The notes beneath the pieces were generated by a model that searched no databases, had not been told where the DNA came from, and saw only the letters and a program-made list of their open reading frames with translations. A program made the position numbers and the translations under genes. A DNA stretch of 64,000 nucleotides from Paenisporosarcina quisquiliarum_A. Lineage in GTDB: Bacteria > Bacillota > Bacilli > Bacillales_A > Planococcaceae. Of the stretch, positions 51,131-60,555 are shown one piece after another (position 1 is the stretch's first letter; every line of letters begins with the position of its first letter). The stretch covers positions 4,879 to 68,878 of the forward strand of contig NZ_JBHZRU010000021.1 of assembly GCF_043641925.1 (NCBI RefSeq), written 5' to 3'.

Positions 51131-53569
51131 TTACTTCGTTACAGATGCTTTCGTACGAACGACGAATTCATCATTTTCAACATCAAAGACAACGTTTTGT
51201 CCTGTTAAAACTGTACCTTTTAACAGCTCTTCAGACAAGCGATCTTCAACATGTTTTTGAAGTGCACGACGTAGAGGACGAGCTCCGTACTCTGGATCGT
51301 AGCCTTCTTTGGTGATTTTTTCTTGTGCCGCTTCTGTCAACTCAAGCTCAATTTCTTGTTCTTGCAAGCGTTTTGTTAAAGTAGCCGTCATCAAAGTAAC
51401 GATTTCTTTTAAGTGTTCTTTTTCTAATGAATGGAACACGATCATCTCATCTACACGGTTTAAGAACTCAGGACGGAAGGCTTTTTTCAACTCTTCAAGC
51501 ATTTTGCCCTTCATGTCTTTGTATTGTTGTTCGCCATCTTGTAGGTTAAATCCAACATATTTGTTTTTCTTTAAGTTTTCAGCACCTACGTTAGATGTCA
51601 TGATCACTACCGTGTTTCGGAAGTCGACTGTGCGACCTTTCGAATCTGTTAGGCGACCATCTTCTAATACTTGCAACAAAATATTGAATACGTCTGGATG
51701 TGCTTTTTCAATCTCATCCAACAAAATAACTGAGTAAGGTTTACGACGAACTTTTTCAGTTAACTGTCCGCCATCTTCGAATCCAACGTACCCTGGAGGT
51801 GAACCAACAAGACGTGAAGTCGAGTGTTTTTCCATGTACTCAGACATATCCACGCGAATCATGGCATCTTCATCACCAAACATACTCTCTGCTAGAGCAC
51901 GAGCAAGTTCCGTTTTACCAACACCAGTTGGCCCTAGGAAAATGAATGACCCAATCGGACGTTTTGGATCTTTCAATCCAGCACGTGCACGACGAACCGC
52001 TCTCGAAATTGCCGTAACCGCTTCAGATTGACCAATGACACGTTCATGAAGCGTTTCTTCTAATTTTAACAGTTTGTCAGACTCTGTTTGTGCAAGTTTA
52101 GAGACAGGAATCCCAGTCCACATAGAAACTACAGCTGCAATGTCTTCAACTGTTACTTCAGATTCTGCTTTTCCTTGCTCTTCTTTCCACGATTTCTTCG
52201 TGCTTTCAAGCTCTTCTTTTAGCTTTTGTTCTGTATCACGGAATGACGCTGCTTTTTCAAACTCTTGGCTTTGAACGGCAGCATTTTTCTCTGAACGAAT
52301 CGCTTCAAGACGACCTTCCAGCTCTTTTAAATTTGGTGGCGTTGTATATGAACGTAAACGAACTTTTGAGCCCGCTTCGTCAATTAAATCAATAGCTTTG
52401 TCTGGTAAGAAACGATCTGAAATGTATCGATCAGACATTTTCGCTGCCGCTTCGATTGCTGCATCTGTTATTTTCACACGGTGATGTGCTTCGTAACGAT
52501 CGCGAAGTCCTTTAATAATTTGAATTGACTCGTCAACAGATGGCTCATCAACTTGAATCGGTTGGAAACGACGCTCTAATGCAGCGTCTTTTTCAATGTA
52601 TTTACGGTATTCATCAAGCGTTGTTGCACCAATACATTGAAGTTCGCCACGAGCTAGAGAAGGTTTTAAAATGTTTGATGCATCAATAGCACCTTCTGCT
52701 CCACCCGCTCCGATTAATGTATGAAGCTCATCGATGAATAAAATAACATTCCCTGCTTGACGAATTTCGTCCATCACTTTTTTCAAGCGATCTTCAAATT
52801 CACCACGGTATTTCGTGCCTGCTACAACTGTACCCATATCAAGTGTCATCACACGTTTTTCGCGTAAAATTTCCGGCACTTCGTTTTGAACAATTTGTTG
52901 AGCTAGACCTTCAGCAATCGCTGTTTTACCAACACCCGGCTCCCCGATTAGGACCGGATTGTTTTTCGTACGACGTGATAACACTTCAATGACACGTGTA
53001 ATTTCTTTGCTGCGACCAATGACTGGGTCCAGGCTACCTTCACGTGCAATTTGTGTTAAGTCACGAGCCAGACTATCAAGTGTTGGCGTATTTGCTGCAG
53101 GATTTGAACCCCCGCTCGATTGAACGTGATCATTGCTTCCTAGCAATTGCAATACTTGTTGGCGTGCTTTATTCAAACTAACGCCTGCATTGTTTAGAAC
53201 TCGAGCTGCTACTCCTTCACCTTCACGAATTAAAGCTAAAAGTAAATGCTCAGTTCCAATATAGGAGTGGCCTAATTTGCGTGATTCGTCTACAGATAAC
53301 TCAATCACTTTTTTCGCTCGTGGCGTGTAATGAACGATCGGTCCAACATCACCAGTACCTACTCCAACTAATTCTTCGATTCCTTGCTCAATTACTTGAG
53401 GACTCACTTCGATTGCTTCCATTGCTTTTGCTGCAATTCCGCCACCTTCACGAATTAAACCTAATAATATATGTTCAGTTCCAATGGACTCGTGTTTCAT
53501 ACGAATGGCTTCTTCTTGAGCCAGTTGGAGAACTTTTTGTGCGCGTTGTGTAAATCGATTAAACATCAT
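51131..53569 (-). CDS. clpC: AAA+ unfoldase ClpC
   Basis: 812 aa. Two N-terminal Clp-N repeats (MMFNRFTQRAQKVLQLAQEEAIRMKHESIGTEHILLGLIREGGG) are followed by D1 Walker A GEPGVGKTAIAEG, a UVR-containing middle domain, D2 Walker A GPTGVGKTELARA and the ClpP-docking loop NKYVGFN. With McsB/MecA adaptors and ClpP it degrades misfolded and arginine-phosphorylated proteins. It is the fourth gene of the CtsR operon. Its start overlaps mcsB by 11 bases. Confidence 0.98.
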   Translation of the reverse strand: MMFNRFTQRAQKVLQLAQEEAIRMKHESIGTEHILLGLIREGGGIAAKAMEAIEVSPQVIEQGIEELVGVGTGDVGPIVHYTPRAKKVIELSVDESRKLGHSYIGTEHLLLALIREGEGVAARVLNNAGVSLNKARQQVLQLLGSNDHVQSSGGSNPAANTPTLDSLARDLTQIAREGSLDPVIGRSKEITRVIEVLSRRTKNNPVLIGEPGVGKTAIAEGLAQQIVQNEVPEILREKRVMTLDMGTVVAGTKYRGEFEDRLKKVMDEIRQAGNVILFIDELHTLIGAGGAEGAIDASNILKPSLARGELQCIGATTLDEYRKYIEKDAALERRFQPIQVDEPSVDESIQIIKGLRDRYEAHHRVKITDAAIEAAAKMSDRYISDRFLPDKAIDLIDEAGSKVRLRSYTTPPNLKELEGRLEAIRSEKNAAVQSQEFEKAASFRDTEQKLKEELESTKKSWKEEQGKAESEVTVEDIAAVVSMWTGIPVSKLAQTESDKLLKLEETLHERVIGQSEAVTAISRAVRRARAGLKDPKRPIGSFIFLGPTGVGKTELARALAESMFGDEDAMIRVDMSEYMEKHSTSRLVGSPPGYVGFEDGGQLTEKVRRKPYSVILLDEIEKAHPDVFNILLQVLEDGRLTDSKGRTVDFRNTVVIMTSNVGAENLKKNKYVGFNLQDGEQQYKDMKGKMLEELKKAFRPEFLNRVDEMIVFHSLEKEHLKEIVTLMTATLTKRLQEQEIELELTEAAQEKITKEGYDPEYGARPLRRALQKHVEDRLSEELLKGTVLTGQNVVFDVENDEFVVRTKASVTK

Positions 53570-54662
53570 GGGATTCCTCTCCTTCTTGTTCTTCGTTGTT
53601 GCTACCTACTTGCAAACGTTCCCTAAACAGCTTTGCACGAAACACATCGCGTTCTTCTGCTTGTAGGGTAATGCCTGCGTATTGTTGTAAAAATCCAGGT
53701 TGCATGAAAATCATGCATTCATTCAAAATCGAAACATCGACGCCGTCTATTAACCCGAGATCGATTCCTAATCGAACGTCAGATAAGCAGCGACCCGCTT
53801 CTTCCGTGGTTATCGAGCGAGCAAAGGTAAGTACGCCGAGTGATCGGTATAATTTGTCTTCCAGCGCATTTGGTCTAGCTCGCATTAACACTTCACGTGC
53901 TTCACGTTCTTTTTGAATAATTTGTTCGGTCACACTTTGCAAATCGACTAAAATATCTTCTTCTGATTTACCAAGCGTTGTTTGATTGGAGACTTGATAG
54001 ACATTTCCAAGTGCCTCACTGCCTTCCCCGTAAATCCCTCGAACGACCATCCCTAAACGCGTGATGGCGGTTACGATTCGATTCATTTGCTTCGTCATTG
54101 TTAAAGCCGGTAAATGCATCATCACGGAAGCACGGAGTCCGGTTCCCGTATTGGTTGGGCAGCTTGTTAAGTAGCCAAATTGTTCATCAAATGCGTAAGG
54201 CAATTCCTTTTCTAGCAACTCATCAATGGCATCAGCGTTTTTATACGCTTCGTTTAACTGCAATCCAGGAAATAAACACTGAATGCGTATATGATCTTCT
54301 TCATTAATCATGACACTAAATGCTTCATCGTCTGATAGTAAGACGGATCCCGCAACTTCCGAATGGGCGAGTTTTGGGCTAATTAAATGCTTTTCTACTA
54401 ATACTTGTCGATTAAGATCAGACAGCTCTTTTATATTTATATACGAAAAGTTCGACTCAAGTTCCGCTCCTGCATCAAGTAATACGGATGAGACAGCTTG
54501 ATCAACTTGCAGTGCTTCATTTTCAGAAAATGAAAGCGGAAAACGATAGCCCGTTAAATTACGTGCTAAGCGTACCCTTGTGCTCATGACGATGTCTGAG
54601 TGACCACCTTGCCCGGCCATCCAACTGGAAACCGAGTTTTCAAGAAAACGTTCAATTGACAT
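53559..54662 (-). CDS. mcsB: Protein arginine kinase McsB
   Basis: 367 aa from the ATG at 54662 (MSIERFLENSVSSWMAGQGGHSDIVMSTRVRLARN), with GGGAGGTGA upstream; a GTG four codons higher lies in that site. It is a phosphagen-kinase fold with RLARNLTGYRFP, the catalytic NEEDHIRIQ, CPTNTGTGLRASVM and the allosteric phospho-arginine pocket in the C-terminal half. It phosphorylates arginines on CtsR and damaged proteins, marking them for ClpCP. Confidence 0.97.
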   Translation of the reverse strand: MSIERFLENSVSSWMAGQGGHSDIVMSTRVRLARNLTGYRFPLSFSENEALQVDQAVSSVLLDAGAELESNFSYINIKELSDLNRQVLVEKHLISPKLAHSEVAGSVLLSDDEAFSVMINEEDHIRIQCLFPGLQLNEAYKNADAIDELLEKELPYAFDEQFGYLTSCPTNTGTGLRASVMMHLPALTMTKQMNRIVTAITRLGMVVRGIYGEGSEALGNVYQVSNQTTLGKSEEDILVDLQSVTEQIIQKEREAREVLMRARPNALEDKLYRSLGVLTFARSITTEEAGRCLSDVRLGIDLGLIDGVDVSILNECMIFMQPGFLQQYAGITLQAEERDVFRAKLFRERLQVGSNNEEQEGEESHDV

Positions 54663-55197
54663 TGCGTTGATCACCTCCCGATTGAAGCTGTTCTTCTAGC
54701 GAACGCGCTTCATCTCGTAAACGAGCGGCTTCTTCGAAATTCTCTTCTTCAATCGCCGATTTCATATGAAGACGAATTGTTTCAATTTGTTTTTTGAGTT
54801 GAAGCGTTTGGCCAAATGCACCAGGTGATTTCCCGACATGTTTCACATTGCCGTTGTGCAAACGTTTAAAGACATCTGGTAATTGTTCATGAAAGCTTTC
54901 ATAGCATGTGGCACAACCGAATTTACCTTGATTTAAAAATTGACGGAAGGTCCACCCACAAGATGTACAAGCTTGTACTTTCGGTTTTGGCTGTTGTTGA
55001 ACGTGTGCATTTTCTTGAACACCAAACCAATTGGATAACAATTGGTGAAGCGAAAGTGGATCTTGTTGGAAATCCATTTGAAACGGGTGAAGACTTTGGG
55101 CACATACTTCACAAAGATTTCGTTGCACCTGTTCCCCGTTTTGAACTTGTTTAACCGTTACTTTTACTGGTCGTTGATTGCAATTTTCACAAATCAT
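54652..55197 (-). CDS. mcsA: McsA, zinc-binding activator of McsB
   Basis: 181 aa from the ATG at 55197 (MICENCNQRPVKVTVKQVQNG). Two zinc modules are present: Cys3/Cys6/Cys29/Cys32 and Cys77/Cys80/Cys95/Cys98. A C-terminal UVR domain follows (about 140-175). It activates McsB and helps release CtsR under heat or oxidative stress. It lies between ctsR and mcsB. Confidence 0.95.
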   Translation of the reverse strand: MICENCNQRPVKVTVKQVQNGEQVQRNLCEVCAQSLHPFQMDFQQDPLSLHQLLSNWFGVQENAHVQQQPKPKVQACTSCGWTFRQFLNQGKFGCATCYESFHEQLPDVFKRLHNGNVKHVGKSPGAFGQTLQLKKQIETIRLHMKSAIEEENFEEAARLRDEARSLEEQLQSGGDQRNVN

Positions 55198-55208
55198 TTC
55201 AAGTCGCC

Positions 55209-55679
55209 TCACTTTGCCTGTTCATACTTGAGTGTCAAAAGCATCGCGTGTAAGATACGCGACCTAATGTCATCACGCATTGGCAATGGTAAATTCAATG
55301 TGGTTCGGTCCAGCGCAGCCAACATCATCTTGGCTTCTCGCTTGGTGACAACATCTTCATCAATCAACCGAAACACAATATCCTCTGTCATTGTCTGGGA
55401 TGCCCCATGCTGCAAACTTTTCATAATACCTTCTATTAAAGCCACTTTCGTATGAGCACGAACTCGTACGATGCGAATATAGCCACCTCCACCACGCTTA
55501 CTTTCCACTAAATACCCGCGGTCCGCTGTAAAACGCGTGTTGATGACATAATTTATTTGCGAAGGTACACATTGAAATTGTTCCGCAATTTCACTGCGCT
55601 TAATCTCAACATGCCCTTTATCATCTAATTCGATAACTTTCTTCAAATACCCTTCAATAATATCCGATATATTGCGCAT
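55209..55679 (-). CDS. ctsR: Transcriptional repressor CtsR
   Basis: 156 aa from the ATG at 55679 (MRNISDIIEGYLKKVIELDDKGHVEIKRSEIAEQFQCVPSQINYVINTRF), with GGGGGTGAT upstream. It is a winged helix with the thermosensing glycine-rich wing RGGGGYIRIVRV, including Arg62, the residue McsB phosphorylates. It represses clp genes. Its own promoter overlaps a CtsR operator. Confidence 0.97.
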   Translation of the reverse strand: MRNISDIIEGYLKKVIELDDKGHVEIKRSEIAEQFQCVPSQINYVINTRFTADRGYLVESKRGGGGYIRIVRVRAHTKVALIEGIMKSLQHGASQTMTEDIVFRLIDEDVVTKREAKMMLAALDRTTLNLPLPMRDDIRSRILHAMLLTLKYEQAK

Positions 55680-55702
55680 GCAATCACCCCCTAACACCTG
55701 AC

Positions 55703-55719
55703 TTTGACTATCTTTGACT
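55703..55719 (-). promoter_or_regulatory. CtsR operator
   Basis: The tandem heptanucleotide AGTCAAA-GAT-AGTCAAA matches the CtsR consensus RGTCAAANANRGTCAAA. It sits immediately downstream of the -10, covering the transcription start, so the operon is autorepressed. Confidence 0.92.
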
Positions 55720-55721
55720 TT

Positions 55722-55751
55722 ATTATATAAGAGGGGGTGGGGAGTGTGCAA
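55722..55751 (-). promoter_or_regulatory. SigA promoter of the ctsR operon
   Basis: -35 TTGCAC, 18-bp spacer and a perfect -10 TATAAT on the minus strand. Confidence 0.85.
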
Positions 55752-55794
55752 TTTTTATGCATTGAGGGGTGGGGCATTGGTGTGCCTGCGCTGA

Positions 55795-55915
55795 TTTACT
55801 CGTCACTTTTTGTGTTTTACTCGTCAACTTTTTCATTTTACTCGTCACTTTTGTAACTTTACTCGTCAACTTTCACTATTTACTCGTCAAAGTAGTCTCA
55901 TAACCCAAGTTAACT
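55795..55915. repeat. Phased array D (core TTTACTCGTCAAC x5 plus palindrome)
   Basis: Cores start at 55795, 55816, 55837, 55858 and 55879, each 21 bp apart, alternating TTTACTCGTCACT and TTTACTCGTCAAC forms. The tail TCTCATAACCCAAGTTAACT ends at 55915; AGTTAACT starts 29 bases after the last core. It lies about 44 bp upstream of the ctsR -35. Confidence 0.92.
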
Positions 55916-55932
55916 TGTATTAAAACCTAACC

Positions 55933-56892
55933 TCATATATCACGAGGAATGACATACGTTCGATTTTTAAAAGTCCCATCCACGAACAAATTAGACTTCT
56001 GAAGCATTCTTGAAGCAGTCGATACTGACTTTATTCCAGAGAACTTCATCCACTCTTTTGTTGTCACTTTATGACTAAACAATGATCTGTATTCTTTCAG
56101 AGCCTGTCTATGCTCTTCTGCATTTTTATAATTACATTGGTTGCAACGCCAAAATTTATTCCGATAGATCAATACTTTATTTATACACTGTGGGCACAAA
56201 ACACCTTGCAAAATTTCCGTGTTAATTTTAGATAATATGTGGGAAGGTTTATAGGGATTTAATTCAAATTCGTGTTGAGTGAAAAGGAGTTGAATTCTGC
56301 GGGGTTCAAATTTGGGGTATAGATGATCCGCATACATTAGATGTAGGCTTTCTAATGTTTGGTGTAATCCAGATACATGAATAGCAGACTTTTTTGAGAA
56401 TGGTTTCTCTAAAACGGATGATGGATTTGAAAATACGATCAAGCCATGGACTGGCATTGGGATATTATGAAAGGACAAGAATTTTCGAACAAAACGTTCA
56501 CTTCTCAACAGTTGATCTTCCGGATTGCGCATCCCTTCTACCGGACCATTGTCCCGTTGGCGGGTAATTTGATGAAGTTGGTTATCCAATTTTATTATGC
56601 CTGGGAGGTTCTTCACTTCAATAATTAATAAAAATTTTTCGTGAATAATGAATGTATCTATTTGTGCGTAGGAAGTTGAATTCCCAACGATTAAACCTTT
56701 CATTAATATATAGGATGTAAAGAAGTCACTCTCTTCTATCTCTCTATCTACTCTTAGTTCACCTGCGTAACCTCCACCTTCTTTTCTCAGTGTTTCTTGC
56801 AGCGTATTCTTAATTGTGCTCACATTTACTAGTCGTCTTTCCAACGCTTCATAAAACAAATACTTCTCCGATTTTCTTCTTATAAGATTCAA
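55933..56892 (-). CDS. NERD (nuclease-related) domain protein with C-terminal zinc ribbon
   Basis: 319 aa from the TTG at 56892 with GGAGG 5-6 bases upstream; an in-frame TTG 4 codons higher is possible. The NERD core is YAGELRVDREIEESDF, TSYAQIDTFIIHEKFLLIIEVKN (the D ... EVK nuclease-type motif), and QLLRSERFVRKFL. A CPQC...CNQC zinc ribbon follows at about residues 231-253, then a predicted helix-turn-helix-like end (TKEWMKFSGIKSVSTASRML). NERD proteins are scattered in Bacilli; some are linked to DNA-related defence or competence, but the function of this one is unknown. It has no co-directional partner. Confidence 0.85.
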   Translation of the reverse strand: MNLIRRKSEKYLFYEALERRLVNVSTIKNTLQETLRKEGGGYAGELRVDREIEESDFFTSYILMKGLIVGNSTSYAQIDTFIIHEKFLLIIEVKNLPGIIKLDNQLHQITRQRDNGPVEGMRNPEDQLLRSERFVRKFLSFHNIPMPVHGLIVFSNPSSVLEKPFSKKSAIHVSGLHQTLESLHLMYADHLYPKFEPRRIQLLFTQHEFELNPYKPSHILSKINTEILQGVLCPQCINKVLIYRNKFWRCNQCNYKNAEEHRQALKEYRSLFSHKVTTKEWMKFSGIKSVSTASRMLQKSNLFVDGTFKNRTYVIPRDI

Positions 56893-56976
56893 TAGTCCCT
56901 CCAATTAATATGACTTAATTTGAATATAATTAAGTCTCTTATATAAATCAAGAATATTCAGATTTTATTCCATATG

Positions 56977-57007
56977 AAAAGTGCCACCCCTAAAAAGCGG
57001 GTGGCAC
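56977..57007 (-). terminator. Terminator of the hut-yjiH operon
   Basis: A 9-bp perfect stem GTGCCACCC/GGGTGGCAC with a 9-nt loop is followed by TTTTC on the minus strand, 8 bases past the yjiH stop. Confidence 0.88.
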
Positions 57008-57014
57008 ACAATCT

Positions 57015-58340
57015 TTATAAAAGCAGATATGCAATTGGGGTAACGATGATCAGCGTGAGAATCACGCGTTGAACCCATATAACGAGTAATTTTGGAATTG
57101 AGACAGGGATTTCAGTAGACACGATACATGGTACGACTGCTGAGAAGAATATGATTGAGGATACAGATACGACCCCAATAACGAACTTCACAATAATCCC
57201 TGATTCTACAACGAGTAACGCTGGTAAGAACATTTCAGCGATACCTAGTGCACTTGCTTTAGCAACAAGCATTGGTTCAGGGAGCTGCAAGACATACGTA
57301 AATGGATAGAAAATGTAGCCTAACCAATCAAATACCGGTGTGAATTCAGCGAGTACTAATCCTAATAATCCGATGGATAGAATTGACGGTAAAATGGCCA
57401 TCGCCATTAATAAACCATCTCGGAAATTATCCCAGATGTTTTTCCCTAAACTAGGTGTTTGCCTAACTGTTTCTTGCGCTTCATTCCAAGCTGCTGAAAG
57501 GCGACTGCCTTCAGGATTTGCTTCAGGTTGAGGCACACTGCCTTCGTAATAATCGTCTTTGATGCGATTTAATGGCCAAATACGAGTTGTAATCGCGGTT
57601 ACGATGAATGTGACCACCAGCGTGACCCAGAAGTACATATTCCACATATCCATTAAACCAAGCGTTTTCGCAACAATTACCATAAACGTAGCGGATACAG
57701 TTGAGAAACCAGTAGCAATAATGGCTGCTTCACGAGCAGAGTATTTCCCCTCTTTGTACACGCGATTCGTAATCAGTAATCCCAATGAATACGAACCTAC
57801 GAATGAGGCTACCGCATCAATCGCCGAACGACCAGGCGTTTTCCAAAGTGGACGCATAATTGGTTGCATCAATACGCCAATAAATTCAAGTAATCCGTAC
57901 CCTACGAGTAAAGCTAAGAACACGGCTCCAATCGGTACTAATAAACCGACAGATATCACTAATTTATCGAATAAAAACGGTCCCATACTCGGGTCAAATA
58001 ACCATGCAGGTCCGAATCCAAAAACAATCATAATCCCAACAATAAGTCCGATTACTTTAAAGAACGAAAACGCGATATCCACATTTGATTTCTTCCAAGT
58101 TCCTGATACAAACGGATACACCGCTCCTGCTAAAATCAACAATAGTGCGTAATAAGGTAACACCCCTGTTACGTTCGTTTGAATCCATGTGACAATATGG
58201 TCGAGCATAATGGAATTCTTTTCGCCGATTGTGACAGGTACGAAAAACATAAATGCACCGATAAAACTGTAGACGAAAAACTTCCACATAGGAGCTTTAG
58301 ACTCCACCTTTATACTTGAACTTTCCCCCACTTGTTGCAT
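57015..58340 (-). CDS. YjiH-family membrane protein (nucleoside-recognition/Gate domain)
   Basis: 441 aa from the ATG at 58340 (MQQVGESSSIKVESKAPMWKFFVYSFIGAFMFFVP), with AAGGGGG upstream. It has about 9-11 transmembrane segments and the Gate-domain block SFVGSYSLGLLITNRVYKEGKYSAREAAIIATGFSTVSATFM. Members occur beside hut genes in several Bacillales, so a role in histidine or urocanate transport or in regulation of the pathway is suggested by position only. It follows hutG with a 1-base gap. Confidence 0.8.
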   Translation of the reverse strand: MQQVGESSSIKVESKAPMWKFFVYSFIGAFMFFVPVTIGEKNSIMLDHIVTWIQTNVTGVLPYYALLLILAGAVYPFVSGTWKKSNVDIAFSFFKVIGLIVGIMIVFGFGPAWLFDPSMGPFLFDKLVISVGLLVPIGAVFLALLVGYGLLEFIGVLMQPIMRPLWKTPGRSAIDAVASFVGSYSLGLLITNRVYKEGKYSAREAAIIATGFSTVSATFMVIVAKTLGLMDMWNMYFWVTLVVTFIVTAITTRIWPLNRIKDDYYEGSVPQPEANPEGSRLSAAWNEAQETVRQTPSLGKNIWDNFRDGLLMAMAILPSILSIGLLGLVLAEFTPVFDWLGYIFYPFTYVLQLPEPMLVAKASALGIAEMFLPALLVVESGIIVKFVIGVVSVSSIIFFSAVVPCIVSTEIPVSIPKLLVIWVQRVILTLIIVTPIAYLLL

Positions 58341-58341
58341 A

Positions 58342-59301
58342 TTATTTCCCCCTTTGTGAAATAACTCTCCCCGTAACAAACTCCAACCATGCGTATACGC
58401 CGGTTTTCACAGTTGCACTCGTCGCCACATCGCGTGATGGGTCGAGGCAAACGAAGTCGATGTGACGGACAGATTCATGCTGGCCAATCAACAACAAACT
58501 CGTGAATAATTCTTCCGCATTCATGCCGCCTGGTGTAGACGCTGGAACGCCTGGTGCAACTGCGATATCCAGCACGTCCATATCAATCGTGACATAGACC
58601 CGGTCGACTTTTTCGGCTAATAAAGCCAGGTCGTTCATGACGCATTGAGCCACCCCTAGCTCACGCGCTTTACGTAACGTCACCATTCGAATGCCATGTT
58701 CTTTTGCATAAGCCACGAGTGGTGCCGCATTAAAGTAGCCGTGCAATCCGATGTTGACGACATCTTCACCTCGCACGATGCCCCCGTCAATTAATTGACG
58801 AATCGGCGTACCGTTTGCTGGCCCTAATTCTGCAGGATCTCGGACATCTAAATGCGTATCTAACTGTAAAATACCAATTCGTTCAGCCGGGAAGGCTTTA
58901 TTGACCCCACGAACTGCACATGCTGTAACACTGTGATCTCCACCAATGAGGCAGGTCGTAGCATCCGTGTACTTGGCGACTAACTCACGGGTCGTTTCTT
59001 CAATACGTTGGTGCGACAGCAAAATGTCCGTCGTGTGCATCGCGATATCTCCTGCATCTGCTACCAAATATGACGATAAATCGACGTCTTCATCTAAATT
59101 GTAGGTCGCAAATCCCTTCCAGAGCTTGCGGAATTCCAATGGGTATAACGAAGCGCCGGATACGCTGATGGATGATCTTGATATTGGTGCTCCGTATAAC
59201 ACCATATTCGGCGACTTGTCCGACAACGGTTTCACCCATTGATGGACAAAGTCGCCTTCACTATCGCGCCAAGACCATTCGGGTTGTTGTAAATGCTTCA
59301 T
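58342..59301 (-). CDS. hutG: Formimidoylglutamase
   Basis: 319 aa ureohydrolase. The manganese ligands are in CLIGGDHSVTACAV, LQLDTHLDVRD and YVTIDMDVLDIAVAPGVPASTPGG. It hydrolyses N-formimidoyl-L-glutamate to glutamate and formamide, the last step of histidine degradation in Bacillus. Its ATG abuts the hutI stop. Confidence 0.95.
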   Translation of the reverse strand: MKHLQQPEWSWRDSEGDFVHQWVKPLSDKSPNMVLYGAPISRSSISVSGASLYPLEFRKLWKGFATYNLDEDVDLSSYLVADAGDIAMHTTDILLSHQRIEETTRELVAKYTDATTCLIGGDHSVTACAVRGVNKAFPAERIGILQLDTHLDVRDPAELGPANGTPIRQLIDGGIVRGEDVVNIGLHGYFNAAPLVAYAKEHGIRMVTLRKARELGVAQCVMNDLALLAEKVDRVYVTIDMDVLDIAVAPGVPASTPGGMNAEELFTSLLLIGQHESVRHIDFVCLDPSRDVATSATVKTGVYAWLEFVTGRVISQRGK

Positions 59302-60555
59302 TTAACCCACCACCTGAACGCCTTTTTTCCATACCGATTGAACGTGATTTACGCCGAATAAGTATTGAAGCTCTTGGTAATTTGAAATATGCCACATGAC
59401 GATATCTGCTTGTTTGCCGACTTCGATTGAGCCCACTTTTTCTTCCATGCCAATGGCACATGCACCGTTCATTGTTGCTGCCACGAGTGCTTCTGCTGGA
59501 GTTAGACGCATGGAAATACACGCTAAATTCATAACCAGTGGCATCGATGTTGTTGGAGATGATCCAGGATTACAATCGGTCGAAATCGCCACTGCAACTC
59601 CGGCATCAATCATCGCACGACCTTGAGCCGCTTCTTCACGTAAGTACAAAGCTGTCGCTGGTAACAAACACGCGATAACGCCCGCTTCCGCCATTAAACG
59701 AACGCCTTCGTCTGACGCTTTCAGCAAATGCTCTGCAGAAATCGCGCCGACTTTCGCAGCAAGTTCTGCACCACCGTAGGATTCGATTTCATCAGCATGT
59801 ATTTTAGGAACTAACCCAAGTTCTTTTCCTGCCAATAAAATACGTTCCGACTGCTCAGGCGTAAACACGCCCACTTCGCAAAAGACATCATTGAATACTG
59901 CCAGTTCCTCATCCGCTACTTTCGGAAGCATGTCATTCACCAGTACATCAATATATTCATCTTCCCGACCTTTATATTCGCGCGGGACTGCATGCCCACC
60001 CATAAATGTTGGAATTAAATCAATCGGATGGGTTTCATTTAATCGCTTCATGACTCGAAGTTGTTTAATCTCCGTTTCTAAATCCAAGCCATAACCACTT
60101 TTTCCTTCTACAGTGGTTACACCATGTGCTAAAAATGAGTCAAGACGTCGTGTCGTTTGTTCGATCAATTCATCTTCCGTCGCTTCGCGAGTCATACGAG
60201 TGGTAGCGTGAATACCACCACCCGCATTCATAATATCCATATACGTTGCACCTTCTAAACGCATTTCAAATTCGCGTTCACGGCTTCCGCCATACGCAAC
60301 ATGCGTATGCGGGTCAACTAAACCTGGCGTTACTAATCGACCAGTAGCATCCACTATATTCGCTTCACTCGCACGCTCTCCATATATACGCTCCAGTTCA
60401 GCAGTTGAACCGACGGCCATAATCTTACCGTTCTCTATCCACAAACTGCCGTTTTCAATTACCCCTAAATCGGACATCGCTTCGCGAGTACGTGGTTTAT
60501 TGGCACCAGAAATCGTTGCAAGTTGAGCTGCGTTTTTAATCCAAATTGGTTTCAT
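59302..60555 (-). CDS. hutI: Imidazolonepropionase
   Basis: 417 aa amidohydrolase. The metal-binding HTH is in LVDPHTHVAYGGSREREFEMRLEGATYMDIMNAGGGI; further ligands are in GHAVP, KIHADEI, ISAEHLL and ISTDCNPGSSPTTSMP. It opens the ring of imidazolonepropionate to formimidoylglutamate. It overlaps the hutU stop by one base. Confidence 0.97.
   Translation of the reverse strand: MKPIWIKNAAQLATISGANKPRTREAMSDLGVIENGSLWIENGKIMAVGSTAELERIYGERASEANIVDATGRLVTPGLVDPHTHVAYGGSREREFEMRLEGATYMDIMNAGGGIHATTRMTREATEDELIEQTTRRLDSFLAHGVTTVEGKSGYGLDLETEIKQLRVMKRLNETHPIDLIPTFMGGHAVPREYKGREDEYIDVLVNDMLPKVADEELAVFNDVFCEVGVFTPEQSERILLAGKELGLVPKIHADEIESYGGAELAAKVGAISAEHLLKASDEGVRLMAEAGVIACLLPATALYLREEAAQGRAMIDAGVAVAISTDCNPGSSPTTSMPLVMNLACISMRLTPAEALVAATMNGACAIGMEEKVGSIEVGKQADIVMWHISNYQELQYLFGVNHVQSVWKKGVQVVG

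Noticed and set aside
57559..58152. 197-codon plus-strand frame opposite the YjiH gene
   Set aside because: It is a shadow of the conserved membrane-protein frame with no ribosome site.
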